Of a stretch of DNA of 64,000 nt, positions 46,943 through 57,472 are shown in pieces. This stretch comes from an uncultured Bryobacteraceae bacterium (GTDB taxonomy: Bacteria; Acidobacteriota; Terriglobia; Bryobacterales; Bryobacteraceae), in contig CAKZUE010000024.1 of assembly GCA_937920635.1 (NCBI GenBank), positions 37,878 through 101,877 of the forward strand, written 5' to 3'. The notes below the pieces were generated by a model. That model was not told the origin of the DNA. It saw nothing but the letters and a program-made list of their open reading frames with translations, and did no database searches. Both the position numbers and the translations under genes were made by a program. Each line of letters starts with the position of its first letter. Position 1 is the stretch's first letter.

Positions 46943-48112
46943 TCACTTCGCCGCCGGCGCCGCCGCCCTCTTCCCCTTCTGAAACCGGTCGTGCCAGAAG
47001 ATCAGAATCGGGCTGGCGATGAAAATCGATGAGTATGTGCCTACGATTACACCCACGACCAGAGCGAACGCAAACCCGTTCAGCACAGGCCCGCCGAACA
47101 GCCATAGCGCCAGAGCCGAAATCAGGGTCAGCCCCGAGGTCAGCACCGTCCGGCTGAGCGTCTGATTAATGCTATCGTTCACGATCGCCCGGGTCAACTC
47201 CCGCCTTGACAGTTTCAGCGTCTCACGGATCCGGTCGAAGACCACGATCGTGTCGTTCATCGAGTAGCCGACCAGTGTCAGCAATGCCGCGACAACGTTC
47301 AGGCTGATCTCCTTGTCGGTCAGCGAGAAGAATCCCAGCGTGATGATCACGTCATGGAAGACGGCGATCACCGCCGCCAGACCGTACACGAACTCGAACC
47401 GGAGAGCCAGGTAGACAAGCATCCCGGCGAGCGCGTACAGCACCGCCAGCACCGCCTTGTTCCGCATCTCGGCGCCGATCTTCGGCCCGATGACCTCCGC
47501 GCTGCGGATGGTGAACGGCGCCAGATAGCACTGCTGCCGGATCACTTCCAGAATCTGCGGCGTGACCCCTTCCACTTCCTTGAGCTGGTCGAAGCCTGCC
47601 AGCACGCCGGACCGCGGCGGCGAGTTGCGGAATTCAAAGATCCGCCGCGCCAGCTGCGTGAGCTGCTCGTCGTTCATCGGAATGGCCGCCCGCTGCAACG
47701 GGTCGCGCAGCCGTTCGGCCAGTTGCTGCGCACTGGCGTTGTTCAGGTCCAGCCGGTCCGTCTTCTCGCCGAAGGTGGATGCCAGAGTCTCCACCACCGT
47801 CTGCCGCTCGCGCTGCAAGGCCACGTCTTCCTTCAGCGGCAGCCCGATGATGACCTCGTTCTCTCCGGTGACTTCCTGCACGGAGATCTCGCCGGGAATT
47901 CGCGCGCTGATGGCGGAGCGGATGCGGTCGATCGGCGGCCTGGAAGCGAAGCGCACGCTGATGTTGGCGCCTCCGGTGAAGTCGATGCCGTACTTCAGGC
48001 CGCCTTTGGCCGCCCAGCTCCCGATGCCGATGGCAAGAAGCACAAAAGAGACCGCGAGGAAAATCTTCTGCTTGCCCAGGAAATCGATTTGGGTGTTCTT
48101 GAATAGCTCCAT
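46943..48112 (-). CDS. secF: Protein translocase subunit SecF
   Basis: 389 residues, six membrane helices and a periplasmic domain. Typical segments are GLKYGIDFTGGANISVRF, VIGPKIGAEMRNKAV, the FHDVIITLG loop and GYSMNDTIVVFDRIRE. It works with SecD to finish preprotein export using the proton gradient. Forty bases downstream of secD, with a strong hairpin in between. Confidence 0.95.
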   Translation of the reverse strand: MELFKNTQIDFLGKQKIFLAVSFVLLAIGIGSWAAKGGLKYGIDFTGGANISVRFASRPPIDRIRSAISARIPGEISVQEVTGENEVIIGLPLKEDVALQRERQTVVETLASTFGEKTDRLDLNNASAQQLAERLRDPLQRAAIPMNDEQLTQLARRIFEFRNSPPRSGVLAGFDQLKEVEGVTPQILEVIRQQCYLAPFTIRSAEVIGPKIGAEMRNKAVLAVLYALAGMLVYLALRFEFVYGLAAVIAVFHDVIITLGFFSLTDKEISLNVVAALLTLVGYSMNDTIVVFDRIRETLKLSRRELTRAIVNDSINQTLSRTVLTSGLTLISALALWLFGGPVLNGFAFALVVGVIVGTYSSIFIASPILIFWHDRFQKGKRAAAPAAK

Positions 48113-48134
48113 GTAGCTTCCCGTGTCGAACGTC

Positions 48135-48151
48135 GGGGCGCCAGGCGCCCC
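48135..48151 (-). other. Hairpin between secD and secF
   Basis: GGGGCGCC-A-GGCGCCCC, an 8-bp stem with a one-base spacer (so an effective shorter loop), immediately after the secD stop. It may tune the SecD:SecF ratio. Confidence 0.4.
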
Positions 48152-48152
48152 G

Positions 48153-49784
48153 CTAGGCTTGGATTCCGATGCTCAGCTTGGGGTTGAACCCCTGCCGCGC
48201 CACAGCGAACTGGAACAGGGCGCGGGAGACGAAGACGGATGTGAACACGTTCGCCACCAGGCCGATGACCAGCGTCACGGCGAAGCCGCGGATGGCCGGA
48301 GTGCCGAACATGAAGAGGAACGCGCAACTGACCACCGTGGCCACGTGCGTGTCGATGATGGTGAGGAACGCCTTGCTGAATCCCATGTCGATGGCGGCCA
48401 TGGTCGCCTTGCCCGCGCGCAGCTCCTCGCGGATGCGCTCGAAGATCAGCACGTTGGAGTCCACCGCCATGCCGATCAGCAGAATGATGCCGGCGATGCC
48501 GGGCAGCGTCAGCACCGCCTCCAGATACGCCAGGCATCCGATCAGGATCACGCCGTTGAGAACGAGCGCCACCACCGCGTTGACGCCCGCCCCGGCGTAA
48601 TAGATCAGCATGAAAACGACGACAAAGACCAGGCCGATAGCCCCGGCAATCAACCCCCTGCGGATCGAATCGGCGCCCAGCGACGGCCCCACGGTCTGCT
48701 CTTGCAGGTAGACGATCCCCGCCGGCAGCGATCCGGCGCGCAGCACCAGCGCCAGATCGCTGGCATCCTGATGCGACGCCGCGCCGGTGATGCGGCCCTG
48801 GTCTTCAATGCGGCTCTGGATGGTGGGCGCGCTGCGGATCTGATTGTCGAGCGCGATGGCGAGCCGATTGCCGATGTTGGCTTCCGTGAAGCGCGCGAAC
48901 CGGCCCTTGGCTTCCTGCGAGAGCACGAATGCCGTCTCCCACTTGCCGAATTCGTCCTGCGCCGGGCGGGCGTCGCGCAGGTCGCGCCCCGTGATGACGG
49001 GCGTGCGCGCCACCAGATACCAGCCCTCTCCCGCCGGATCGCCGGGACGCGGAGCGCTGCGCATCAGCTTCGTGTTCAGCGGCAGCACGCCGCCCAGCTT
49101 GGCCAGCGCGTCTTCCTGGCGGGCGAACGGCCCGTCTTTCACCTCGTACAGTTCCAGCAACGCCGCCGTCTGGAGGATGTTTTTCACGCGCGCGGGGTCG
49201 TCGAGCCCCGGCAGCGAGATCAGGATCTCGGCCTCCGAGCCCGCGCCACCGCGCCGCTGCACCGCCGCCTCGGCCAGACCGAGGCCGTTGATGCGGCTCT
49301 CGATCGTCGAGATGGCCCGCTGCACGGTGTCTTCCTTGAGCTGGAGCGCCTCGGTCGGCTTGAGGGTGAGACGGTAGTCTGTGGAACTGAGCGGCGTCAG
49401 CACCCAGCTCGGCAACAGCTCGGCGACGATGTTGCGGAACAGTTGCGACTTCTCCGCCGGGATGCCGCGGACGGAAATGGCGATGTTTTCGGCTTCCGCC
49501 AGCGTCTGCGGGTCGTTATGGTCGATCAACTGGTAGGGGATCGACTGCTTGCCCAGTTCTTCCTTCAGCCGCTCGATCTGCGTGTTGGCCTCGACCTTGA
49601 AGGCGTCCTGGAGCTGTACCTGCACCACCAGCAGGGAGCCTCCGCGCAGATCGAGTCCGAGGCGGATGTTCTTGTTCCAGTTGGCGGCGAGGTCCTCTGT
49701 GGACTTGGGCAGTCCGAAAACCCCGTACAGGCAGGCCAACGTGACGGCCGCAATCAGAGCCGCTTTCCATTTCAGGCTTTTCAT
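48153..49784 (-). CDS. secD: Protein translocase subunit SecD
   Basis: 543 residues from ATG 49784 (MKSLKWKAALIAAV). An upstream in-frame ATG is less likely because it would add a charged, unconserved segment. Conserved blocks are LGLDLRGGSLLVVQV, the P1-head domain and PGIAGIILLIGMAVDSNVLIFERIREEL. Six membrane helices. Part of the tgt-yajC-secD-secF operon common in bacteria. Confidence 0.95.
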   Translation of the reverse strand: MKSLKWKAALIAAVTLACLYGVFGLPKSTEDLAANWNKNIRLGLDLRGGSLLVVQVQLQDAFKVEANTQIERLKEELGKQSIPYQLIDHNDPQTLAEAENIAISVRGIPAEKSQLFRNIVAELLPSWVLTPLSSTDYRLTLKPTEALQLKEDTVQRAISTIESRINGLGLAEAAVQRRGGAGSEAEILISLPGLDDPARVKNILQTAALLELYEVKDGPFARQEDALAKLGGVLPLNTKLMRSAPRPGDPAGEGWYLVARTPVITGRDLRDARPAQDEFGKWETAFVLSQEAKGRFARFTEANIGNRLAIALDNQIRSAPTIQSRIEDQGRITGAASHQDASDLALVLRAGSLPAGIVYLQEQTVGPSLGADSIRRGLIAGAIGLVFVVVFMLIYYAGAGVNAVVALVLNGVILIGCLAYLEAVLTLPGIAGIILLIGMAVDSNVLIFERIREELRAGKATMAAIDMGFSKAFLTIIDTHVATVVSCAFLFMFGTPAIRGFAVTLVIGLVANVFTSVFVSRALFQFAVARQGFNPKLSIGIQA

Positions 49785-49812
49785 GGGATGTCGGTTCTCG
49801 CTGGAATCGGAC

Positions 49813-50124
49813 TTATGCTTTCTTTTCCCCGCCGAACTTGCTGGCCACCGCGCCACGGGCGAAGGTGAGCTTCACGTTGTCGGGCTTGACGCGCAGCACC
49901 AGCGTGTCGTCGCCCCCGATCGAAATGATGGTGCCCACGATGCCGCCGTTGGTGAGCACCTCGTCGCCCGGCTGCAACTCCGCCAGCATCTTCTGCTGCT
50001 GCTTCTTCTGCCGTTGCATGGGCAGGAAGAGCAGAAAATAGAAGATGGCAAAAATCAGGATGATCGGCAGGAATTGCAGCAGCGGGCTCGGCGCCGGCGA
50101 TTGTTGAAGAAGCAGGAATGCCAT
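49813..50124 (-). CDS. yajC: Preprotein translocase subunit YajC
   Basis: 103 residues: one N-terminal helix (LLQFLPIILIFAIFYFLLFLP, about 15-35) and a small cytoplasmic domain with LQPGDEVLTNGGIVGTI. It associates with SecDF. Twenty-eight bases upstream of secD. Confidence 0.93.
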   Translation of the reverse strand: MAFLLLQQSPAPSPLLQFLPIILIFAIFYFLLFLPMQRQKKQQQKMLAELQPGDEVLTNGGIVGTIISIGGDDTLVLRVKPDNVKLTFARGAVASKFGGEKKA

Positions 50125-50135
50125 GGGCGGTCCGT

Positions 50136-51347
<1,212 letters not shown>

Positions 51348-51348
51348 T

Positions 51349-51364
51349 TAAACTAGCTAGTTTA
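51349..51364. promoter_or_regulatory. 16-bp palindrome filling the tgt-cysS divergent gap
   Basis: TAAACTAGCTAGTTTA is a perfect palindrome, flanked by GGG/CCC with one T-G mismatch, making a 24-bp near-palindrome. It occupies most of the 27 bp between two divergent ATG codons. Each half contains a -10-like TAAACT on its own strand, so both genes may start from this element with near-leaderless mRNAs, or a dimeric regulator may bind here. Confidence 0.55.
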
Positions 51365-51371
51365 GCCCCCC

Positions 51372-52772
51372 ATGGCACTACGCTTCTACAACACGCTCAC
51401 GCAACGGCTGGAAGAGTTCCGCCCGCTGGACGGCGAAACGGTGCGGATCTACACCTGCGGCCCGACCGTGTACCACTACGTGCACATCGGCAACTTCCGC
51501 ACCTTCAGCTTCCAGGACGTGCTGCGGCGCGTGCTGCGCATGCGCGGCTGGAAGCTCCACCACGTGATGAACATCACCGACGTGGACGACAAGATCATCC
51601 GCAACGCCGTGGCTGAGGGCAAGTCGCTCAGAGAGTACACGGAGCGCTATACGCAGGCGTTCCTCGAGGATGCGGCGAAGCTGCGGTTGGAACGGCCGGA
51701 AAAGCTCGTCTTCGCCACCGAGCATATCCACGACATGGTCGAGGCCATCCAGCGGCTGGCGGAAAAGCGGCTTACCTATGAGAGCGAGGGCTCCATCTAT
51801 TTCCGCATCGCCAGCTTCCCGGACTACGGCAAACTCTCGCACACCAACTTCAGCGGAAACGTGGCCGGCGCGCGCGTCGACGCCGACGAATACGAGAAGG
51901 CCGATGCGCGGGACTTCGTCCTGTGGAAGGCGCGCAAACCGGGCGAGCCGTTCTGGGACACGCCCCTGGGCGCGGGGCGTCCCGGCTGGCACATCGAGTG
52001 CTCCGTGATGGCGATGAAGTATCTCGGCGAAACCATCGACATCCACACCGGCGGCGTCGATCTGGTTTTCCCGCACCACGAGAACGAAATCGCCCAGAGC
52101 GAGTCGATCACGGGCAAGCCGTTCGCCCGCTTCTGGCTGCACGCCGAACACCTCATGGTGGAAGGCCAGAAGATGTCGAAATCGCTCGGCAATTTCTACA
52201 CGCTGCGCGACATTCTCGGGCAAGGCTACGCGCCGGAGGCGATCCGCTACCTGCTGATCTCGGCGCCCTACCGCAAGCAGCTCAACTTCACCTTTGACGG
52301 GCTGAAGGCGGCGGCGGCGGCGATCGAGAGGCTGCGGAACTTCGAAACGCGGCTGAACACGGAGCGGTTCGACACGGGGCTCGACGAAGAACAGGAAAAG
52401 CGCGCCGCGCAGGCGTTGCGCGGCTACCATGAGGCGCTCGATGACGACCTGAACACCGCCGGCGCGCTGGGCGCGGTGTTCGAGTTCATCCGCGAGACCA
52501 ACATTGCGATGGACCAGGGGCGGTTCCGCCAGGACAACATTGCCAGCGCACGGCGGCTGCTCGATGATTTCGATCTCGTGTTCGACGTGCTGAAGCCCGC
52601 CGTGCAGGAGGGCTCGCTCACGGACGAAGAGGTGGAGGCGCTGGTGCGCGAGCGGACAGAGGCGAAGAAGGCGCGCGACTTCGCCCGCGCCGACCGGATC
52701 CGGGCGGAACTGTTCGAAAAGGGCGTCATCGTGGAAGACACCCGCGACGGGGTGCGCTGGAAGCGCAAGTAG
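51372..52772 (+). CDS. cysS: Cysteinyl-tRNA synthetase
   Basis: 466 residues. Class I motifs TCGPTVYHYVHIGNFRTF (HIGH-type) and KMSKSLGNF (KMSKS), zinc ligands in YTCGPT and ECSVMAMKYLGE with HHENE. The last 60 residues are a helical anticodon-binding domain with a C-terminal basic tail. No Shine-Dalgarno sequence precedes the ATG; CCCCC lies directly in front of it, consistent with a leaderless or near-leaderless message. Confidence 0.95.
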   Translation: MALRFYNTLTQRLEEFRPLDGETVRIYTCGPTVYHYVHIGNFRTFSFQDVLRRVLRMRGWKLHHVMNITDVDDKIIRNAVAEGKSLREYTERYTQAFLEDAAKLRLERPEKLVFATEHIHDMVEAIQRLAEKRLTYESEGSIYFRIASFPDYGKLSHTNFSGNVAGARVDADEYEKADARDFVLWKARKPGEPFWDTPLGAGRPGWHIECSVMAMKYLGETIDIHTGGVDLVFPHHENEIAQSESITGKPFARFWLHAEHLMVEGQKMSKSLGNFYTLRDILGQGYAPEAIRYLLISAPYRKQLNFTFDGLKAAAAAIERLRNFETRLNTERFDTGLDEEQEKRAAQALRGYHEALDDDLNTAGALGAVFEFIRETNIAMDQGRFRQDNIASARRLLDDFDLVFDVLKPAVQEGSLTDEEVEALVRERTEAKKARDFARADRIRAELFEKGVIVEDTRDGVRWKRK

Positions 52773-52804
52773 CATTCCAGCCGGGAGAGGCCGAGGGAGA
52801 GCCG

Positions 52805-53986
52805 ATGAAGATTCAGACGAAAGCCGTCCACGCGGGCGACCGGAAGCGCCCGCAGCAGCAGATCCCGGTTTCCACTCCCGTGCACTTTGCCGCGTCGTGG
52901 ATCTGCGCCGACCAGGCGGAACAGGACCGGATCTTCGCGCACGAGCAGCACGGCTACGCCTATTCGCGCTATTCGAACCCCACCAACGACGCGCTGGAGG
53001 AGCTGGTGGCGGCGCTCGAGAACGGCCACGGGGCGCTGGCCTGCTCGTCGGGCATGATGGCGCTGCAACATGCGCTGATGTGCGCGCTGCTCGAGCGCCC
53101 GAAGCGAATTTTGTGCGCGCGCGACATCTACGGGGCGACGCTGAAGCTGCTGTTCGACGTGATGGGGCCGTTCGGCTTCGAGACTCGGCTCGTGGATGCC
53201 AACGATCCGGCGGCGGTGGAGGCGGCGCTGGCGGAGTTCGGCGCGGGCGCGCTGCTGGTGGAGACCATCTCGAATCCGTTGCTGCGCGTGGCGGATCTGG
53301 AGGCGCTGGCGAGGCTTTGCCGGGCGCGGGGCGCGGCGCTGATCGTGGACAACACCTTCGCGACGCCGTTGCTCGCGCGCCCGCTGGAGCTGGGCGCGCA
53401 CCTGGTGGTGCACAGCTCGACGAAGTATCTGGGCGGACACGGCGACACGCTGGGCGGACTGATCGTGAGCGACGAAGGCCACTTTGAGACGGTGCGGCGG
53501 TTTTCACGGGTCGCAGGCCCGGTGATGGGGCCGATGGAAGCGTATCTCACGATGCGCGGCATCAAGACGTTTCCGCTGCGCATGGAGAGGCAGTGCCAGA
53601 ACGCGGCGGCGCTCGCCGGCTGGCTGCGGCGGCATCCATGCGTGGAGCGGGTCTTCTATCTGGATGACCCGGACCACCCGGACGCGGAGGTGATCCGGCG
53701 GCTGCTGCCGGACGGGTTGCGCGGTGGCATGGTGAGTTTTGAGATCCGCGGGGCGGGGCGGGAGCAGGTGTTCGCGTTCCTCGACCGGCTGAAGCTGTGC
53801 GTGAAGGCGACCTCTTTGGGCGATGTGCATACGATGGTGCTCTACCCGTGGATCGCCTCGCACCGCGACGTGCCGCCGGAGCAGAAGGCCGCCATGGGGC
53901 TGCGCGAGAACCTGGTGCGTTTCTCGGCCGGCATCGAGGCGGTGGAAGACATCATCGCCGACATCGCCCAGGCGCTGGAAGGCTGA
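52805..53986 (+). CDS. Trans-sulfuration family PLP enzyme (cystathionine gamma-synthase/lyase type)
   Basis: 393 residues, ATG with GGGAGAG upstream. PLP lysine in SSTKYLGGHGD, the YSRYSNPTNDALE motif and SSGMMALQ identify the Cys/Met metabolism family. Substrate (cystathionine, methionine or O-acyl-homoserine) cannot be fixed from motifs alone. It follows cysS by 32 bp, which supports a role in cysteine supply for tRNA charging, although this is inference. Confidence 0.85.
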   Translation: MKIQTKAVHAGDRKRPQQQIPVSTPVHFAASWICADQAEQDRIFAHEQHGYAYSRYSNPTNDALEELVAALENGHGALACSSGMMALQHALMCALLERPKRILCARDIYGATLKLLFDVMGPFGFETRLVDANDPAAVEAALAEFGAGALLVETISNPLLRVADLEALARLCRARGAALIVDNTFATPLLARPLELGAHLVVHSSTKYLGGHGDTLGGLIVSDEGHFETVRRFSRVAGPVMGPMEAYLTMRGIKTFPLRMERQCQNAAALAGWLRRHPCVERVFYLDDPDHPDAEVIRRLLPDGLRGGMVSFEIRGAGREQVFAFLDRLKLCVKATSLGDVHTMVLYPWIASHRDVPPEQKAAMGLRENLVRFSAGIEAVEDIIADIAQALEG

Positions 53987-54406
53987 CAATTCATCTCCGC
54001 ATCCCTTCCGCCGGCGCCGGCCGGAAAGGGAGACCGCCCGGTGCTCAATTTATCGACATGGATTTTCTTCACTATGCCGGTTATTGGTTGGTTATTTTAT
54101 TCCTTCCGGCTTTGACAAGCACCGGATTTCGCGGCATATTGTATTTTCGCTTAACGCAATCCATCCTGCTGTTCTTTGCCTTCTACGGACAGGCTTCTCC
54201 TGTTGACCCGGCTTGCAGTTGCAGGCCTTGCGGCGGCTGAAGTGGGCAAAGGCACGCGATGTTACGCGCCATAATCCTGGGGAGGACAAGCCGGAGCGGC
54301 GGATTTGAAACGGAGATTTCGGACTTATCTCGCCTGGGACGCCATGCCGGATTTGGCAATAACTCCCTCGTAGATGAAGGCCGGCGCCTCAAAATCACGG
54401 ACGAAT
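53987..54406. other. Intergenic region with an AT-richer island
   Basis: 420 bp between convergent genes. The hairpin at 54003-54030 and an AT-richer stretch at 54060-54200 are the only marked features. A 60-codon frame at 54058-54240 is discussed under rejected items. No other coding signal. Confidence 0.45.
54003..54030 (+). terminator. Hairpin downstream of the trans-sulfuration gene
   Basis: CCCTTCCGCCGGC pairs with GCCGGCCGGAAAGGG with two small bulges, 16 bases after the stop. No T tract follows, so terminator function is only likely, not clear. Confidence 0.4.
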
Positions 54407-55891
54407 TCAGGGCCGTGCCGGCATCCGGTCATAGCGCAGCTCTCCGCCCTGAAGCCTGCGGATTCCGCCCGCGCCGTGCCCCTCGCTTCGCTCGATCCGG
54501 GGCGCCTGCGCGTCCATGTCATCGAAGAGCTTTTTCAGGCGCGCTACGACCTCCGGATGCAAGCCGGAGACGTCCTGCTGCTCTGCCGGGTCGGCCTCCA
54601 GATCGAACAGCATCATCTCTTTCGGCGCCGCCCCGCCATGGACGCCGGGATACCGATCCGGACGAGGTTGCTCAAACGGCGCGATGAGGGTGACGCCATC
54701 GGGCCCCCGCGGATCGACCCATTTCGCAGCAGCTTCAGGGTCGAGACGCTGCGGCCCGCCCGCCGGCCTCCGCACCGCCAGTTTCCACTTGCCCGAACGC
54801 ACGGCAACCAGGTTCGGTCCGCTCATCGAGAAAAGCGCCTCATGCGGAGTCTTCGCGCCCTCGCGGCTCATGAGAGGGAAAATGTCGCGCCCATCGATCT
54901 CCCGGCCGGCGGGCAGAGGCGCGCCGGCCAGTCCGCACAGGGTTGGAAAAACGTCGATGACGCCCGCCATCTCGCGGCATACGCGGCCGGCGGGGATCCG
55001 TCCGGGCCAGCGCGCGATCATCGGCACCCGGATGCCGCCCTCCCAGGAACTCGCCTTCATGCCGCGCAGGCCGCCTGTCGAGCCGCCGAAATACGGCCCG
55101 TTGTCCGAGGCGAAGATCACGAGCGTGTCGTCCTCCAGCCCCAGTTTCGCGATCGAGTCGAGCAGGCGCCCGCACTCGTAATCCAGTTCCCGGATGACGT
55201 CGGAATAGAGATCGTCCGGAGTCTCATAGCTGTAGAACCGCTCGGAGGCAGCCAGCGGCTTGTGCGGCATGGCGTGCGCCAGATAGAGAAAGAACGGCCG
55301 GCTGCGGTTCCGTTCGATGAAGCCGATCGCCCGGTCGGTGTATTCGCGCGTCAGGTCGGCCTGAATCACCGGATATTTCGCAACCCGCTCGTTCTCGACC
55401 AACTGCACGGGCCGCATGTCGTTTGAGTAGAGAATGCCGTAGTACTCGTCGAAGCCCTGTGTGCGTGGCAGAAACTGTGGCAGGTGGCCGAGATGCCACT
55501 TGCCGATGCAGGTGGTGGCGTATCCCCGGGGCTTTAGCGCTTCGGCAATTGTAATCTCCGAGGCGCGCAGACCCACGTCGTTGATGCCGGCATCCGGCGC
55601 GGGATTGAAGACCATTCCATTGCGGAACGGGTAGCGCCCGGTCAGCAGAGAGGCTCGCGACGGGGCGCAATAGGGCGTGGGGGCGTAGAAATCGGTGAAC
55701 CGGACGCCCTCCTGCGCCATCCGGTCAAGCCGCGGGGTCTGGTGCGCCGCCGCGCCGTAGCAGCTCAGGTCGCCATAGCCCAGGTCATCGGCATAAACGA
55801 CCACAAAGTTGGGCGGCCGGCCCTGCCTCTGTGCCGCCAGACTCAGAAGCGGTGCGTGCAGCGCGGTTTGCAGGAAGGTTCGACGATTCAT
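54407..55891 (-). CDS. Exported arylsulfatase-family protein
   Basis: 494 residues from ATG 55891, giving a twin-arginine-like signal (MNRRTFLQTALHAPLLSLAA). The formylglycine motif C-x-P-S-R is present as CAPSR (Cys75), with VYADDLGYGD near the start and the SDNGPYFGG metal site. The frame runs on upstream to 55966 but without a fitting start. Sulfatases of this group remove sulfate from polysaccharides or aryl esters; the substrate is unknown. A formylglycine-generating enzyme is not in the window. Confidence 0.88.
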   Translation of the reverse strand: MNRRTFLQTALHAPLLSLAAQRQGRPPNFVVVYADDLGYGDLSCYGAAAHQTPRLDRMAQEGVRFTDFYAPTPYCAPSRASLLTGRYPFRNGMVFNPAPDAGINDVGLRASEITIAEALKPRGYATTCIGKWHLGHLPQFLPRTQGFDEYYGILYSNDMRPVQLVENERVAKYPVIQADLTREYTDRAIGFIERNRSRPFFLYLAHAMPHKPLAASERFYSYETPDDLYSDVIRELDYECGRLLDSIAKLGLEDDTLVIFASDNGPYFGGSTGGLRGMKASSWEGGIRVPMIARWPGRIPAGRVCREMAGVIDVFPTLCGLAGAPLPAGREIDGRDIFPLMSREGAKTPHEALFSMSGPNLVAVRSGKWKLAVRRPAGGPQRLDPEAAAKWVDPRGPDGVTLIAPFEQPRPDRYPGVHGGAAPKEMMLFDLEADPAEQQDVSGLHPEVVARLKKLFDDMDAQAPRIERSEGHGAGGIRRLQGGELRYDRMPARP

Positions 55892-56055
55892 CGGAAGTCC
55901 ATCTCCCATAGGAGTTATGCCGTGCGCGCCTTGGCGGCGCTGTTTCTCCGCCCCGCCATCGGGCATCAGGGTGCAGCGTCGATGGCGCCACAGCCCGCGC
56001 GGCTGCCCGTATTATATGCCCCGTTCGGAATTGCGGTCTGGACCTATCGCCAAAC

Positions 56056-57148
56056 AAAATTGGGGACACTCTCGAAAATCCCAAGCTAAGTCATGGATTC
56101 GAGCTGTGCGGGCTGGAAGGTCACTTCGTGACCGTGGCGCCGGAACTCGGCTCCCAACCACGTCGTTCTCGCCGCCAGTCTGGCCGTGTCCCACTGACGC
56201 GGACCTCGCTCCTCATAGTCCACCCGTTGCGCCAACCGCCTCCAGATCAGCCGCAGCAGGCGGTGCGCCACCGCCTGCAGCATGTTCCCCGCCGGCATCC
56301 GCCGCACCTGCTCCCAGACCAGCTTCATCTGCCGCGTCAACTCCTGCTCCAGCTCCTGCTGCTGCCGCTCCAGCACCCCGATCCGCTCCAGATGCTGCTT
56401 CAGCGCCTGCCGCCCGCTTGCCCCCGGCAGATCGCTCACCACCACCGCCAGCCTGATCTGCCCCGCCTCCAGCAGCGCCTCGATCTCGTTGCCGATCTTC
56501 ACAATCTGTTCGCCCAGGCTCTTGCCTGTCGATGCCAGCCGCAGGCATCCTCAAAGTCCGTCTTCCGCCCCCGCGGCCCCCGGCTCGACCGCGCCTGCGC
56601 CAGCCGCGGCGCGAACTGCTCCTCCAGTTCCACCCACACCGGCCACCAATACTGCGCCGTCGATTCCATCACCACCGCCTTCACCCCGTGGCCCTGCAGC
56701 CACAAGGCCAACCTGCGGATCTCGCGCCGTGCCGTCAGAAACCGCTCCTGCGCCGCCACGGCCATGGGCGATTCCTTTCGCACCACCACTACCATCAACA
56801 CCCGCTTGTGTACGTCAATCGCCGCGAGCCTGGTAGATTCTGATGTCATCGTTGTGTCCTTTCCGAGCGGGGCGGCGGCGGCAGATGGACTACGCAAAGG
56901 CACTCTCTCGTGCTCGCCCCGCCGGAGGGCCCCCCCTCGCCGGTGCGGCACATTCTCCGGTTCTGCTCAAACACCGCAGATCAAACAGCCTGGCGGCCTC
57001 AACCTCTCCACTGTCCCGTCGATCTCTTCACCCCGCTCACCCCCGTCTTCATTCCGCCCGGTGTGCAATCGCTCATCCGCAGCAGCCTGGATTGAGCCTC
57101 TGACAAACATGCCACCGGGACGGAGCTGAGTGTCCCGAGAGCAATTTT
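56056..57148 (-). mobile_element. Decayed IS110-family insertion sequence
   Basis: The span is bounded by inverted pieces: AAAATTG+GGGACACTC at 56056-56071 and, inverted, GAGTGTCCC+CAATTTT at 57128-57148, with a 5-bp insert in the right copy. Such short subterminal repeats are known in the IS1111 subgroup. At about 1.1 kb it is shorter than intact elements, in line with deletions in the transposase gene it contains. Confidence 0.4.
56086..56849 (-). pseudogene. IS110-family transposase, internally deleted and frameshifted
   Basis: The N-terminal part from ATG 56849 carries DEDD-type motifs AAIDVHKR, VMESTAQYWWPVW and RKTDFEDA, then runs into a stop at 56499 after a frame change. The frame from about 56540 to 56086 resumes with IRLAVVVSDLPGASGR and ends with RLLRLIWRRLAQRVDYEERGP, both typical of the family. 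About 50-60 residues after KTDFEDA and the whole serine-containing Transposase_20 domain are missing, so it cannot be active. Confidence 0.75.
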
Positions 57149-57472
57149 AGGGGCTTTTCGCTCTTTTCCGCGCGGGAAGGCCTTGGGTCTCCGACCCCTG
57201 ATTCCCCGGCCTCTTGAGCCAATATTAGGCTAGGCCGGCCTTCCATGGTGAATGCCCGGGCCACCCGCCGCCTCCCCGCTTTCAGCCGCCTGGAACTCGC
57301 CACTCGCCCCCGGTCGCCTGCACGGGGAGCCGCGCCTGGCCGTGGAAAGCCAAGCCTTTATCGAGGCCTCACAGCGGCAAAAGCTTCAAAATCGCAAGGG
57401 GGACAGAGCGCTCTGTCCCCAATGCGAAAATGCAGAGGGCTCAATTCAGGCCGTCCCCAATGCAGGCGGGGG
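57149..57472. other. Non-coding stretch between IS remnant and cytochrome gene
   Basis: 324 bp without a supported gene. GGAAGGCC near 57176 and GGCCTTCC near 57236 form a distant inverted repeat around an AATATT core. A GGGTC-TCC-GACCC hairpin lies within it, and a symmetric GGGGACAG palindrome (57393-57426) ends the stretch. The pattern suggests leftover mobile or REP-like DNA. Confidence 0.45.
57393..57426 (-). repeat. Symmetric palindrome with GGGGACAG arms, possible terminator
   Basis: GGGGACAGAG-CG-CTCTGTCCCC is a perfect 22-bp palindrome. CGCA and TGCG pair outside it after symmetrical 2-base gaps. On the minus strand it is followed by ATTTTGAAG, so it may also end the cytochrome operon, whose stop is 46 bp away. 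Confidence 0.5.

Noticed and set aside
54058..54240. 60-codon AT-richer frame with one hydrophobic segment
   Set aside because: No ribosome-binding site, no neighbour or family support; probably chance in an AT-richer gap.
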